From: an uncultured Porphyromonadaceae bacterium
GTDB taxonomy: Bacteria > Bacteroidota > Bacteroidia > Bacteroidales > Muribaculaceae
Assembly: GCA_947175455.1 (NCBI GenBank)
Contig: CAMWMW010000107.1
Coordinates: 1-6,408, forward strand
Direction of reading: 5' to 3'
Length of the DNA stretch: 6,408 nucleotides
The position numbers and the translations under genes were made by a program. The notes below the pieces were generated by a model. That model was not told where the DNA came from. It saw only the letters and a list, made by a program, of their open reading frames with translations, and did not search any database. Shown in pieces: positions 1 to 6,408 of this stretch. The stretch's first letter is position 1. The number at the start of each line of letters is the position of its first letter.

Positions 1-30
1 ATATAATAGAGACGGCAATCAAAGCTAAAG
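1..30. other. Upstream remnant before the anti-sigma gene
   Basis: These 30 bases are too short to assign. Frame 1 stops at once (TAA at 4-6). Frame 2 is open from the window edge to a TAA at 26-28, two bases before the next ATG. Frame 3 is open to a TAA at 48-50, which would overlap the next gene by 20 bases. Either open frame could be the tail of an upstream gene. In Bacteroidota FecR-type loci that gene is usually an ECF sigma factor, but nothing in these few codons identifies one. No ribosome binding site of the Shine-Dalgarno type is seen. Confidence 0.3.
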
Positions 31-957
31 ATGAAAGAACAGCATCATAACAACCAGACCCAGGGGCAGGAGGGTTCAAGAGCCCTCGACCACCTGTTGG
101 ACGCATGCCGTTTCCAGCCGGTAGACAACACAAGGATAAAAAACCTTGTGCATGAAAAAATCCGCAAGGAGAAGCTGGCAAGGAAACGCCGCCTGCGCAA
201 CATATGCATCGCCTCCCTTTCGGCGGCGGCATGCGTCGCGTTGGTATGGTTTGCCGGCGCCGGCGGTTTCACAGCACCGTCGCCCGACCTGTCTGAAGCA
301 TCCGTGAGTGAACTTGCACACGCCGGATACAATGAAGTCATCGTTCCGGCGGGACAACGCCGGGAGATCACTCTGTCAGACGGTTCTCATCTCATCGCCA
401 ATTCACGTTCCAGAATCCTGTATCCGGAACAGTTCAAGGGTGGCGAACGTCGCATCTACGTCTTCGGAGAAGTTTTCCTTGAAGTGGCAAAAGACCGCAG
501 ACACCCCTTTGTCGTCGAATCGAAAGGATTCGATGTCAGAGTGCTCGGCACCACTTTCAACATCCGCAACTCCTCCGACTCCACGGCATCGGTAGTGCTT
601 GTGGAGGGTTCCGTGGAGATAGACACGGAAAACGACAGAAGCGTAAGACTGCGGCCCAGCGACATGGCGGAGCTGCTGAACGGGGATGTGACTTCCCTCA
701 CACGCATTGATCCGGATGACTACACATCCTGGACAAAAGGGCTGCTGCACCTCACCGGCATGCCGCTCTCCGAACTCACCCGCAATCTGGGTGACTACTA
801 TGGGATTGAAATCAAATGCCACAGCTCACTGGCTGACACCAAAGTCTATGGCAAGCTTGACCTTCATAACGACATCGACACTGTAATCGAATCAATACGC
901 GAGATTGTGCCGATGAAAATAACAAGGAGCGGAAACAGTATTACTCTGAAACCATAA
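31..957 (+). CDS. FecR-like anti-sigma factor, inner membrane
   Basis: The 308-residue product has the layout of a Bacteroidota FecR-family anti-sigma factor. Residues 1-57 form a polar cytoplasmic region ending in a strongly basic stretch (43-56, rich in K and R). A single membrane segment follows at about 58-76, giving N-in, C-out topology by the positive-inside rule. The periplasmic FecR domain spans about 105-200, with a GEVFLEVAKD motif at 146-155, PFVV at 159-162, VLGTTFNIR at 171-179 and VEGSVEI at 191-197. A C-terminal DUF4974-type domain (about 236-308) holds the usual GMPLSELTRNLGDYYGIEI stretch. In this family the cytoplasmic part binds an ECF sigma factor and the periplasmic part senses a partner TonB-dependent transporter; here the likely partner is the STN-bearing SusC-like protein encoded at 2698. 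The start is firm because the next in-frame methionine is at residue 222. The gene is full length for the family. The cognate sigma factor is not in the window. Confidence 0.93.
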   Translation: MKEQHHNNQTQGQEGSRALDHLLDACRFQPVDNTRIKNLVHEKIRKEKLARKRRLRNICIASLSAAACVALVWFAGAGGFTAPSPDLSEASVSELAHAGYNEVIVPAGQRREITLSDGSHLIANSRSRILYPEQFKGGERRIYVFGEVFLEVAKDRRHPFVVESKGFDVRVLGTTFNIRNSSDSTASVVLVEGSVEIDTENDRSVRLRPSDMAELLNGDVTSLTRIDPDDYTSWTKGLLHLTGMPLSELTRNLGDYYGIEIKCHSSLADTKVYGKLDLHNDIDTVIESIREIVPMKITRSGNSITLKP

Positions 958-1030
958 AAAACTCAGACTCCAATCCTTAAAGACTTCTCTCCTCCCCAAG
1001 TCAGGGCATACGCTCCGACAGCACCCTTAT

Positions 1031-1045
1031 TGTCTAAAAAAGACA
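1031..1045. repeat. Short perfect inverted repeat before the DUF4832-like gene
   Basis: TGTCT at 1031-1035 and AGACA at 1041-1045 are perfect reverse complements separated by five A, ending 6 bases before the ATG at 1052. It could be a small hairpin near the start codon or a protein-binding site, but a 5-base arm is easily found by chance. No T-run follows, so it is not an intrinsic terminator. The rest of the 94-base gap (958-1051) shows no convincing Bacteroidota promoter (TTTG / TAnnTTTG) and no strong stem, so read-through from the anti-sigma gene is possible. Confidence 0.3.
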
Positions 1046-1051
1046 CCATAT

Positions 1052-2581
1052 ATGACTCACAGAACCGACCTAATGCGGATAATATCCGCCATCATGATTC
1101 TTCTATCGGCAGCGGGAGCGAACGGCGCCCGCACAGTGAACTTCGAGCCTGACACGCTTCGCGTGCTCCGCAACCCGCTGCAGGGATGGGTAATGTATCT
1201 CGGCAGAACCTGGGATGAAAATTTCTGGAACGAGAAAGGCTACGACCACATGAAAACCGCCGGCGACACCACTGCGGTGCGCGTGTCGGATTATGCTTCT
1301 TGCGCATATATACGCACAAGCTGGGTATCATTCGAGCCGGAAGAGGGGAAATACGCCTGGAACGATCCCGACAGCCGGCTGATGCGTCTTCTGCGCAGCG
1401 TACGCGAACGCGGACTCCGCATCGCCTTCCGCATCGTCATCGACGGCAGAGACCAGGGACAGAACACACCGCAATATGTGTTTGACGCCGGAGCCGAAGG
1501 TTATTACGATCCGAAGAACCCCGGCAAAAATCTCTCCCCTTATCCCGATGACCCGGTGTTTCAGGAGAAATATTCAAAATTCTTCCGCGAGTTCGCCCGT
1601 CATTTCGACAACCCGGATGAAGTGGAGTTCATCGACGCGTATTCGCTGGGGAAATGGGGTGAGTCTCACTCCATGATCTATAAGGACAACAGCAACAAGA
1701 AAAAAGTATTCGACTGGATCACCGGTCTCGCCACAGACTGCTTCAGACGCGTGCCGATGCTTATCCATTACCACCGCATGCTCGGAGATCCCGCCGACGA
1801 AGGATGGGGAAGCGTACCTGCCGATGCCGCGGAACTCATATCCACCGCTGTGGCGAAAGGATTCTCCCTGCGCCACGATGCATTCGGGATGCACGGCTAC
1901 TATCAAGACTGGGAAAAAGAGATGGCGCGCAAATGGAATTTCAAACGCCCCATCATAATGGAGGGCGGCTGGATCACCGGCGCGCACCACCGCTACTGGC
2001 GCGATCCTTCGGGACTCTATCGCGAAGGGCACGCCGAGGATGTGCGCAAAGGGGAATACGACGCCTCGGAAGAAGCGAGAGTGAACATGATGGACTTCCG
2101 CATCAACGACGAGACCCGCTCATGGTTTGAAGACGCGTTCCCGCTGGTGAAGAGTTTTGTCGCCCACGGAGGCTACCGCCTCTATCCCGCGTCCGTAGAG
2201 ACTCCCGAGAATGCGCGTGCCGGTAAAAAAGTGGATGTCTCCACTTCCTGGGAAAACATAGGATGGGGATATTGCCCCGCCAATATCCCGCAATGGAATC
2301 AGAAATACAAAGTGGGCATCTCGCTGCTTGACGAGAACGGCAATCCGGTGAAGACAGTGGTGGAACACCGCAGCGACCTTTCCACATGGCTTCGTGAAAA
2401 AGGCGCCACACACAAGACCTCATTCTCCCTGAAAGGTGTGAGACCGGGCAAATACCGCTGGGCAGTGGCGCTTGTTGACACCACCGTCGGCAACCGCCCG
2501 TCTCTGGAGATGGCGGTAGACAAAGACGCCGTTCTCGAGAACGGATGGCTGCCATGCGGAGAAGTCTTGATTGACAAATAA
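1052..2581 (+). CDS. Exported DUF4874/DUF4832-like TIM-barrel protein, putative glycoside hydrolase
   Basis: The 509-residue product begins with a signal peptide whose hydrophobic core is about residues 10-22, with likely cleavage after ANG (23-25). There is no lipobox cysteine, so it is probably soluble in the periplasm. NPLQGW at 41-46, YIRTSWVSFEPEEGKYAW at 86-103 and LGKWGES at 199-205 resemble proteins annotated DUF4874 plus DUF4832. The order of core segments suits a (beta/alpha)8 barrel: GLRIAFRIVI (121-130), VEFIDAYSLG (191-200), VPMLIHY (234-240), PIIMEGG (300-306) and VAHGGYRL (370-377). E204 and E304 sit where clan GH-A enzymes carry the acid/base (strand 4) and nucleophile (strand 7); this is inference. 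A C-terminal beta-rich domain (about 393-505) resembles an immunoglobulin-like accessory module. An alternative start at residue 8 (base 1073) would give a shorter, equally good signal peptide. Lying between the anti-sigma gene and susC, it probably processes the imported ligand; the substrate is unknown. Family call moderately sure, activity unproven. Confidence 0.68.
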   Translation: MTHRTDLMRIISAIMILLSAAGANGARTVNFEPDTLRVLRNPLQGWVMYLGRTWDENFWNEKGYDHMKTAGDTTAVRVSDYASCAYIRTSWVSFEPEEGKYAWNDPDSRLMRLLRSVRERGLRIAFRIVIDGRDQGQNTPQYVFDAGAEGYYDPKNPGKNLSPYPDDPVFQEKYSKFFREFARHFDNPDEVEFIDAYSLGKWGESHSMIYKDNSNKKKVFDWITGLATDCFRRVPMLIHYHRMLGDPADEGWGSVPADAAELISTAVAKGFSLRHDAFGMHGYYQDWEKEMARKWNFKRPIIMEGGWITGAHHRYWRDPSGLYREGHAEDVRKGEYDASEEARVNMMDFRINDETRSWFEDAFPLVKSFVAHGGYRLYPASVETPENARAGKKVDVSTSWENIGWGYCPANIPQWNQKYKVGISLLDENGNPVKTVVEHRSDLSTWLREKGATHKTSFSLKGVRPGKYRWAVALVDTTVGNRPSLEMAVDKDAVLENGWLPCGEVLIDK

Positions 2582-2583
2582 CC

Positions 2584-2626
2584 GGAAACAGGGTAACCGG
2601 AAACAGGAAACATGAAACAGGAAACC
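2584..2626. repeat. Heptanucleotide tandem repeat, consensus GGAAACA
   Basis: Four contiguous 7-base units run from 2599 to 2626: GGAAACA, GGAAACA, TGAAACA, GGAAACC. One more exact unit lies at 2584-2590, joined by the degenerate 8-base GGGTAACC (2591-2598). CCGG tetramers mark 2582-2585, 2597-2600 and 2625-2628. The array starts three bases after the stop of the DUF4832-like gene. On the minus strand it is open in more than one frame and reads as FPVSC-like peptides, which is a consequence of the repeat and not a gene. The function is unknown; it may be a slippage-prone microsatellite or a spacer. Confidence 0.75.
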
Positions 2627-2634
2627 GGGGTACC

Positions 2635-2697
2635 AATGACAACAGCAACAGCAATATCAATATCAACATTAAACAATAACAACAATTACAGAACCTT
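2635..2697 (+). promoter_or_regulatory. A-rich, G-poor leader directly upstream of susC
   Basis: These 63 bases contain only 4 G and 12 T, so the RNA would be nearly unable to fold. They include two direct hexamer doublets, AACAGC twice at 2641-2652 and AATATC twice at 2653-2664, followed by AAC/AAT-rich sequence up to the ATG at 2698. There is no Shine-Dalgarno site. Bacteroidota start translation largely without one and favour A-rich, unstructured leaders, so this looks like the translation-initiation region of a highly expressed susC. No TTTG / TAnnTTTG promoter is visible between 2582 and 2697, so a separate susC promoter is not supported here. Confidence 0.5.
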
Positions 2698-5600
2698 ATG
2701 AATTCAGCATCACATCGTCAGCCAAGGCGTTCAAGAATAGGAACGCTTTGCGCGATTGGTCTCGCCACGGCAATGGCTCCCTCGGCGATATTCGCCGGGA
2801 CAACCATGTCGCACGACAGATCGACCGGGCTTTATACCGTGAAAGCTACCGACACAACAGTCAAGGATGTTCTCTCGTATATCGAGAAAAACAGCACCTA
2901 CGTATTCCTCTACGGCGAGGGAGTTGAAAACAAGCTCAAGACACCCGTAAATATCCAGCTGAAAGACAAAAAGATGGACACCATACTCGCGGAAGTCTGC
3001 AAAGCCACAAACCTTCAGTACAAGATCTCCGGCAGACAGGTTACCATCACCTCAGCAGGAGCGAAGACAAACAAAAACGAAAAGCAGAAAATCAGCGGTG
3101 TCATCACCGACAAGAACGGCGAGCCCCTCATCGGAGCCACCGTCATGGTGAAAGGCACAAAAGAGGGGGCAATCACCGACCTTGACGGACGCTTCACCGT
3201 CAATGCCGCCAAAGGTGAGAAACTGCAGGTGACATATGTGGGGTTTAACCCCGAGACAATATCTGTCGGGACTTCCGGTGACATCAAGGTTGAAATGACC
3301 GAGACCGACAACACGCTCAACGAGGTTGTGGTCATCGGTTACGGCACAGTGAAGAAAAAAGACCTTACAGGCGCCGTGGCTTCCGTAAAGGGTGACGAGC
3401 TCGCCTCAAAAAACACCACCACCCTCTCCACCGCACTCCAGGGTTCGGTATCGGGTCTTATGGTGCGCCGCGACAACAATGCCCCCGGCGCGTCGGCAGG
3501 CTCCATGCACGTTCGCGGTGTGACCACGATCGGAGATTCCAGCCCGCTGATTATCGTTGACGGCGTGCAGTGCGACAATATCGACTACGTAAACGCCAAC
3601 GATGTGGAGAACGTATCCGTCCTCAAGGATGCCGCGGCAGCATCAATCTACGGTTCAAAAGCGGCAGCCGGTGTCATACTTATCACCACAAAGCGAGGCG
3701 ACGAGTCGAAGATGAGCATATCATACAACGGCGAATTCGGCTGGGAGATACCGACAAAACAGCCGGAGATGGTAGGTGTCACCCGTTATCTGGAGATGAA
3801 CAACGAGCTCCTTTACAACGACAACCCCGCAGCCGGCTATTTCCAGCAATGGTCTTCCGACCAGACAAAGAACTGGCTAAGCCTCAACGCCACGGATCCG
3901 GACCGCTATCCGATCACAGACTGGAGAGGGCTTATGCTGAAAGACTCGGCGCCGAGAATGACACATACCCTGTCGCTCTCCGGAGGCAACAAGGCTGTGC
4001 GCTCGAACGCGTCATTCACCTATGACGAAGTGGACGGTCTCTACGAAGGGCGTGATTTCCGCCGGTTCATGTTCCGCAGCAACAACGACTTCACATTCAA
4101 CAAATACATCACGGCAAGCGTAGATGTCAACGTTCGCAACGCACGCAGCGAGGCGACAGTATATTCTCCCTTCGGCGACATGCGCAAGATGCCGGCGATC
4201 TACCCCGCAGTGTGGGAGAACGGAGGTCTTGCAGAAGGCAAATCGGGCGCGAACCCCTACGGACTTCTCAGAGACGGAGGCTCATCGATATCAAGAAGCA
4301 CCCAGATAGGCGGTAAGGCTTCTCTTACCATCAAGCCCATCGAAGGTCTCAGCATCTCGGGTATCGTATCACCCTTCATCAATTATACGAAGAAAAAAGA
4401 ATTTCGTAAAGCTGTAAGCTACACGCTTATGGATGACATAAACGCTTTCGGCGGATGGATGGAAGGCAACGGCTCGTCATGGACCACCAACAAACTCACC
4501 GAAACACGCAACGACAACTGGCACATAACGACTCAGGCTCTTGCCAACTACATGCATTCCTTCGGCAGCCATGATCTCACCCTGATGGCAGGTTTCGAGA
4601 ATTACGTCATGGGAAGCGAAAACCTCACCGCCGCACGCGACCAGTACGAGCTTATCAACTATCCCTATCTCAATGTAGGTCCCGAAGATTATAAAGACAA
4701 CAGCGGCACCGGCACACGCTACACCTCCAACTCATTTTTCGGACGTGTGCTTTATTCTTTCGACAACCGCTATCTTCTTCAGGCAAACATCCGCCGCGAC
4801 GGTTCTTCACGTTTCGCCAAGAAATACCGCTGGGGAACATTCCCCTCTTTCTCCGCAGGATGGGTGATCTCGAAAGAGAAATTCATGGAGAATGTGAATC
4901 CTTCGGCACTTTCTTTCCTGAAACTCCGCGCCTCCTGGGGTAAGCTGGGTAACGAACGCATCGGCTCAAGCTATTTCCCCTACATGTCGCTGATGACTTT
5001 CGGCAACGCATATTTCTATGAGAACGGAAGCGTGGTTTCCGACAAGACAGCCGCGATAAGGGTTCTCGCAGTGGAAGACATCTCCTGGGAAACCACCACT
5101 TCCACCGACATAGGTATCGACGCCAACTTCCTCAACAGCCGCCTGCGCCTTACCGCAGACTACTACTGGAAGAACACCTCAGGCATGCTTCTCGCCATCC
5201 AGATTCCATGGAGCATGGGTTATTCAGACCCCAACACCAACGCGGGCAAAATGTCTACACACGGCTATGACATCGAACTCAGCTGGAACGACCGCATCGG
5301 TGACTTCTCATACGGAGTGTCATTCAATCTTTCCGACTTCATCTCAAAAATCGATTATCTCAACAATTCCGACATAATCAAAGATGGGAAACTGAAACGT
5401 GCAGGGGAACTATTCAACACCTGGTACGGCTATATCTGCGACGGCATCTACCAGACACAGGAGGAGGTCAACAATTCCGCACGTCTCAACAACACCGTGA
5501 CTGTCGGCGACCTCAAATACCGCGACATCTCCGGTCCCGATGGAGTGCCGGACGGCGTTATCTCTTCGGAATACGACCGCGTGCCACTGGGCAACTCACT

Positions 5601-6087
5601 CCCCCGCTTCCAGTATGGCGGAACCGTGAACGCCTCATGGAAAGGGATCGACCTCTCGCTCGCGTTCCAGGGAATAGGCAAGCAGAACGCATATCTTGAG
5701 CGCGCCATGGTCGAGCCTCTCCGCGACAACTACGGCAACATCCCCGCCATCATCGACGGCAAATACTGGAGTGTGTTCAACACCCAGGCAGAGAACCTCG
5801 CCGCAGAGTATCCCCGCCTTACGAACACTACCAAAAACAACAACTACGCAGTGTCTGACTTCTGGATGTTCAACGGGCATTATTTCCGTCTGAAAAACGT
5901 CACTCTGGGATACACGCTCCCTGCAGCCTGGACAAAGAAGGCGTTTATCCAGAAAGCGAGAATATACTTCAGCGCCAGCGACCTCTTCTCAATCGACAAC
6001 TATCCCAAGGGATGGGACCCGGAGATGGGAGTCAGCGCATATCCTATCACAACATCACTTATCGTGGGTGTAAACCTTACATTTTAA
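2698..6087 (+). CDS. SusC-like TonB-dependent outer-membrane transporter with STN signalling domain
   Basis: The 1129-residue product is a full-length SusC/RagA-family transporter that imports a ligand across the outer membrane using TonB energy, with a SusD-like lid. A signal peptide (1-33, basic RRSR at 10-13, cleavage likely after IFA) is followed by an STN domain (about 46-118) and a carboxypeptidase-regulatory-like domain (about 132-200; GEPLIGATVMVKGT at 141-154, TDLDGRF at 160-166). Next come a TonB-box-like segment (NEVVVIGYGT, 208-217) and the plug (about 218-333), carrying the family signatures PLIIVDGV (283-290) and VSVLKDAAAASIYGSKAAAG (306-325). The beta-barrel fills about 340-1129. 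It includes an acidic glycine-rich loop (about 943-960) of the kind common in SusC proteins, a late YPKGWDPE motif (1102-1109), and a typical terminal strand ending in phenylalanine. The STN domain marks it as a signalling transporter, matching the FecR-like protein upstream. The susD-like start lies 3 bases downstream. The substrate cannot be told from sequence. No truncation or frameshift is seen. Confidence 0.96.
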   Translation: MNSASHRQPRRSRIGTLCAIGLATAMAPSAIFAGTTMSHDRSTGLYTVKATDTTVKDVLSYIEKNSTYVFLYGEGVENKLKTPVNIQLKDKKMDTILAEVCKATNLQYKISGRQVTITSAGAKTNKNEKQKISGVITDKNGEPLIGATVMVKGTKEGAITDLDGRFTVNAAKGEKLQVTYVGFNPETISVGTSGDIKVEMTETDNTLNEVVVIGYGTVKKKDLTGAVASVKGDELASKNTTTLSTALQGSVSGLMVRRDNNAPGASAGSMHVRGVTTIGDSSPLIIVDGVQCDNIDYVNANDVENVSVLKDAAAASIYGSKAAAGVILITTKRGDESKMSISYNGEFGWEIPTKQPEMVGVTRYLEMNNELLYNDNPAAGYFQQWSSDQTKNWLSLNATDPDRYPITDWRGLMLKDSAPRMTHTLSLSGGNKAVRSNASFTYDEVDGLYEGRDFRRFMFRSNNDFTFNKYITASVDVNVRNARSEATVYSPFGDMRKMPAIYPAVWENGGLAEGKSGANPYGLLRDGGSSISRSTQIGGKASLTIKPIEGLSISGIVSPFINYTKKKEFRKAVSYTLMDDINAFGGWMEGNGSSWTTNKLTETRNDNWHITTQALANYMHSFGSHDLTLMAGFENYVMGSENLTAARDQYELINYPYLNVGPEDYKDNSGTGTRYTSNSFFGRVLYSFDNRYLLQANIRRDGSSRFAKKYRWGTFPSFSAGWVISKEKFMENVNPSALSFLKLRASWGKLGNERIGSSYFPYMSLMTFGNAYFYENGSVVSDKTAAIRVLAVEDISWETTTSTDIGIDANFLNSRLRLTADYYWKNTSGMLLAIQIPWSMGYSDPNTNAGKMSTHGYDIELSWNDRIGDFSYGVSFNLSDFISKIDYLNNSDIIKDGKLKRAGELFNTWYGYICDGIYQTQEEVNNSARLNNTVTVGDLKYRDISGPDGVPDGVISSEYDRVPLGNSLPRFQYGGTVNASWKGIDLSLAFQGIGKQNAYLERAMVEPLRDNYGNIPAIIDGKYWSVFNTQAENLAAEYPRLTNTTKNNNYAVSDFWMFNGHYFRLKNVTLGYTLPAAWTKKAFIQKARIYFSASDLFSIDNYPKGWDPEMGVSAYPITTSLIVGVNLTF

Positions 6088-6090
6088 ATC

Positions 6091-6408
6091 ATGAAACCGA
6101 TGAACAAAGCTTTATACACATCATTAGCCACAGCGGCACTGATGCTGACATCATGCGAAAGCATGGATATGACACCCCTCTCCCAGGGCAACAGCGAGTC
6201 CTGGTATTCCACCGAGGTCGAACTGGAGATGGCTGTCAACGAATTCTATATACTCGGATACTGGAACCAGCCCCTTGAAGGGTCGGAGCAATGGACCGAC
6301 AATTTCACCTACCGCCAGCAGAACCGTAACCCCGGAAGCAACGGCACCGTGCTCGACGGCACAATGAACGGGCAGCAATACGAAGTATATCATCTGTGGG
6401 AACAGGAT
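6091..6408 (+). CDS. SusD-like surface lipoprotein, N-terminal part (cut by window end)
   Basis: An open frame of 106 codons starts at ATG 6091 and runs off the window without a stop; typical SusD proteins have about 450-650 residues. Residues 1-21 form a lipoprotein signal peptide with lipobox LTSC (19-22), so C22 would be lipidated. The following ESMD is acidic, as in Bacteroidota surface-export signals. Residues 23-70 fit the SusD N-terminal pattern: a short MDMTP segment, a W-containing stretch with SWYSTEVELEMAVNEFY (35-51), then an aromatic-rich region. The YEVYHLWEQD end would lead into a TPR helix. SusD-type proteins bind glycan at the cell surface and cap the SusC barrel. The 3-base gap after the susC stop suggests translational coupling. 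A start at residue 4 (base 6100) is possible but would shorten the n-region. Confidence 0.9.
   Translation, partial: MKPMNKALYTSLATAALMLTSCESMDMTPLSQGNSESWYSTEVELEMAVNEFYILGYWNQPLEGSEQWTDNFTYRQQNRNPGSNGTVLDGTMNGQQYEVYHLWEQD

Noticed and set aside
2..7. TATAAT hexamer at the window edge as a promoter -10 box
   Set aside because: This is the E. coli-type box. Bacteroidota primary promoters use TAnnTTTG, and there is no room in the window to see a -33 element.
403..822. Minus-strand open frame of 139 codons inside the anti-sigma gene
   Set aside because: It lies wholly antisense to the conserved FecR and DUF4974-type coding region and resembles no family I know.
1574..2032. Minus-strand open frame of 152 codons inside the barrel gene
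   Set aside because: It is a shadow of the plus-strand gene, whose signal peptide, motifs and barrel pattern are clear. The antisense product has no recognisable domain.
2582..2634. Intrinsic terminator between the barrel gene and susC, built on the repeated CCGG tetramers and the GGTACC palindrome
   Set aside because: Stems would be only 4 bases or lack a loop, and no T-run follows. The region is better described as a tandem repeat.
2103..2685. Minus-strand open frames of 188 and 128 codons through the end of the barrel gene and the repeat array, with FPVSCF-like peptide repeats
   Set aside because: The peptide repeats come from the non-coding heptamer array read in reverse, and the rest is antisense to a well-supported gene. 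No recognisable domain is present.
5524..5580. Acidic glycine-rich segment in the SusC barrel as a special calcium-binding insertion
   Set aside because: Similar D/G-rich loops followed by an R-x-x-x-G motif are common at this point in SusC-family barrels, so it is a family trait and not an insertion.

Overview
The window is a Bacteroidota-type polysaccharide-utilisation or nutrient-uptake locus read entirely on the plus strand. The evidence is a FecR-like anti-sigma factor with the C-terminal domain typical of this phylum, a SusC-type TonB-dependent transporter, and a SusD-type lipoprotein that starts 3 bases after it. No gene start has a Shine-Dalgarno-like site, and the leader before susC is A-rich, both usual for Bacteroidota. 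Coding GC looks moderate, roughly half by eye, which would suit gut Bacteroidales such as Muribaculaceae or relatives, but the genus cannot be fixed from this sequence.

Layout: bases 1-30 are a short upstream remnant. A complete inner-membrane anti-sigma factor follows (31-957). After a 94-base gap lies an exported protein that looks like a TIM-barrel glycoside-hydrolase relative of the DUF4874/DUF4832 type (1052-2581). A 116-base gap then carries heptanucleotide tandem repeats (2584-2626) and an A-rich, G-poor leader (2635-2697). It leads into a full-length SusC-like transporter with an N-terminal STN signalling domain (2698-6087). A SusD-like lipoprotein starts at 6091 and is cut by the window end.

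Inferred working model: the SusD/SusC pair captures a ligand, probably a glycan or glycoconjugate, at the cell surface and imports it. The SusC STN domain signals ligand occupancy in the periplasm to the FecR-like protein, which would then release an ECF sigma factor that activates the locus. That sigma factor is not in the window and is expected just upstream. The DUF4832-like protein has a signal peptide but no lipobox, so it probably acts on imported material in the periplasm. Its position between the anti-sigma gene and susC is the least ordinary part of the layout. I see no CRISPR array, RNA gene, insertion sequence or clearly new system. The points most worth following are the uncharacterised barrel protein with two candidate catalytic glutamates, and the repeat-bearing susC leader.
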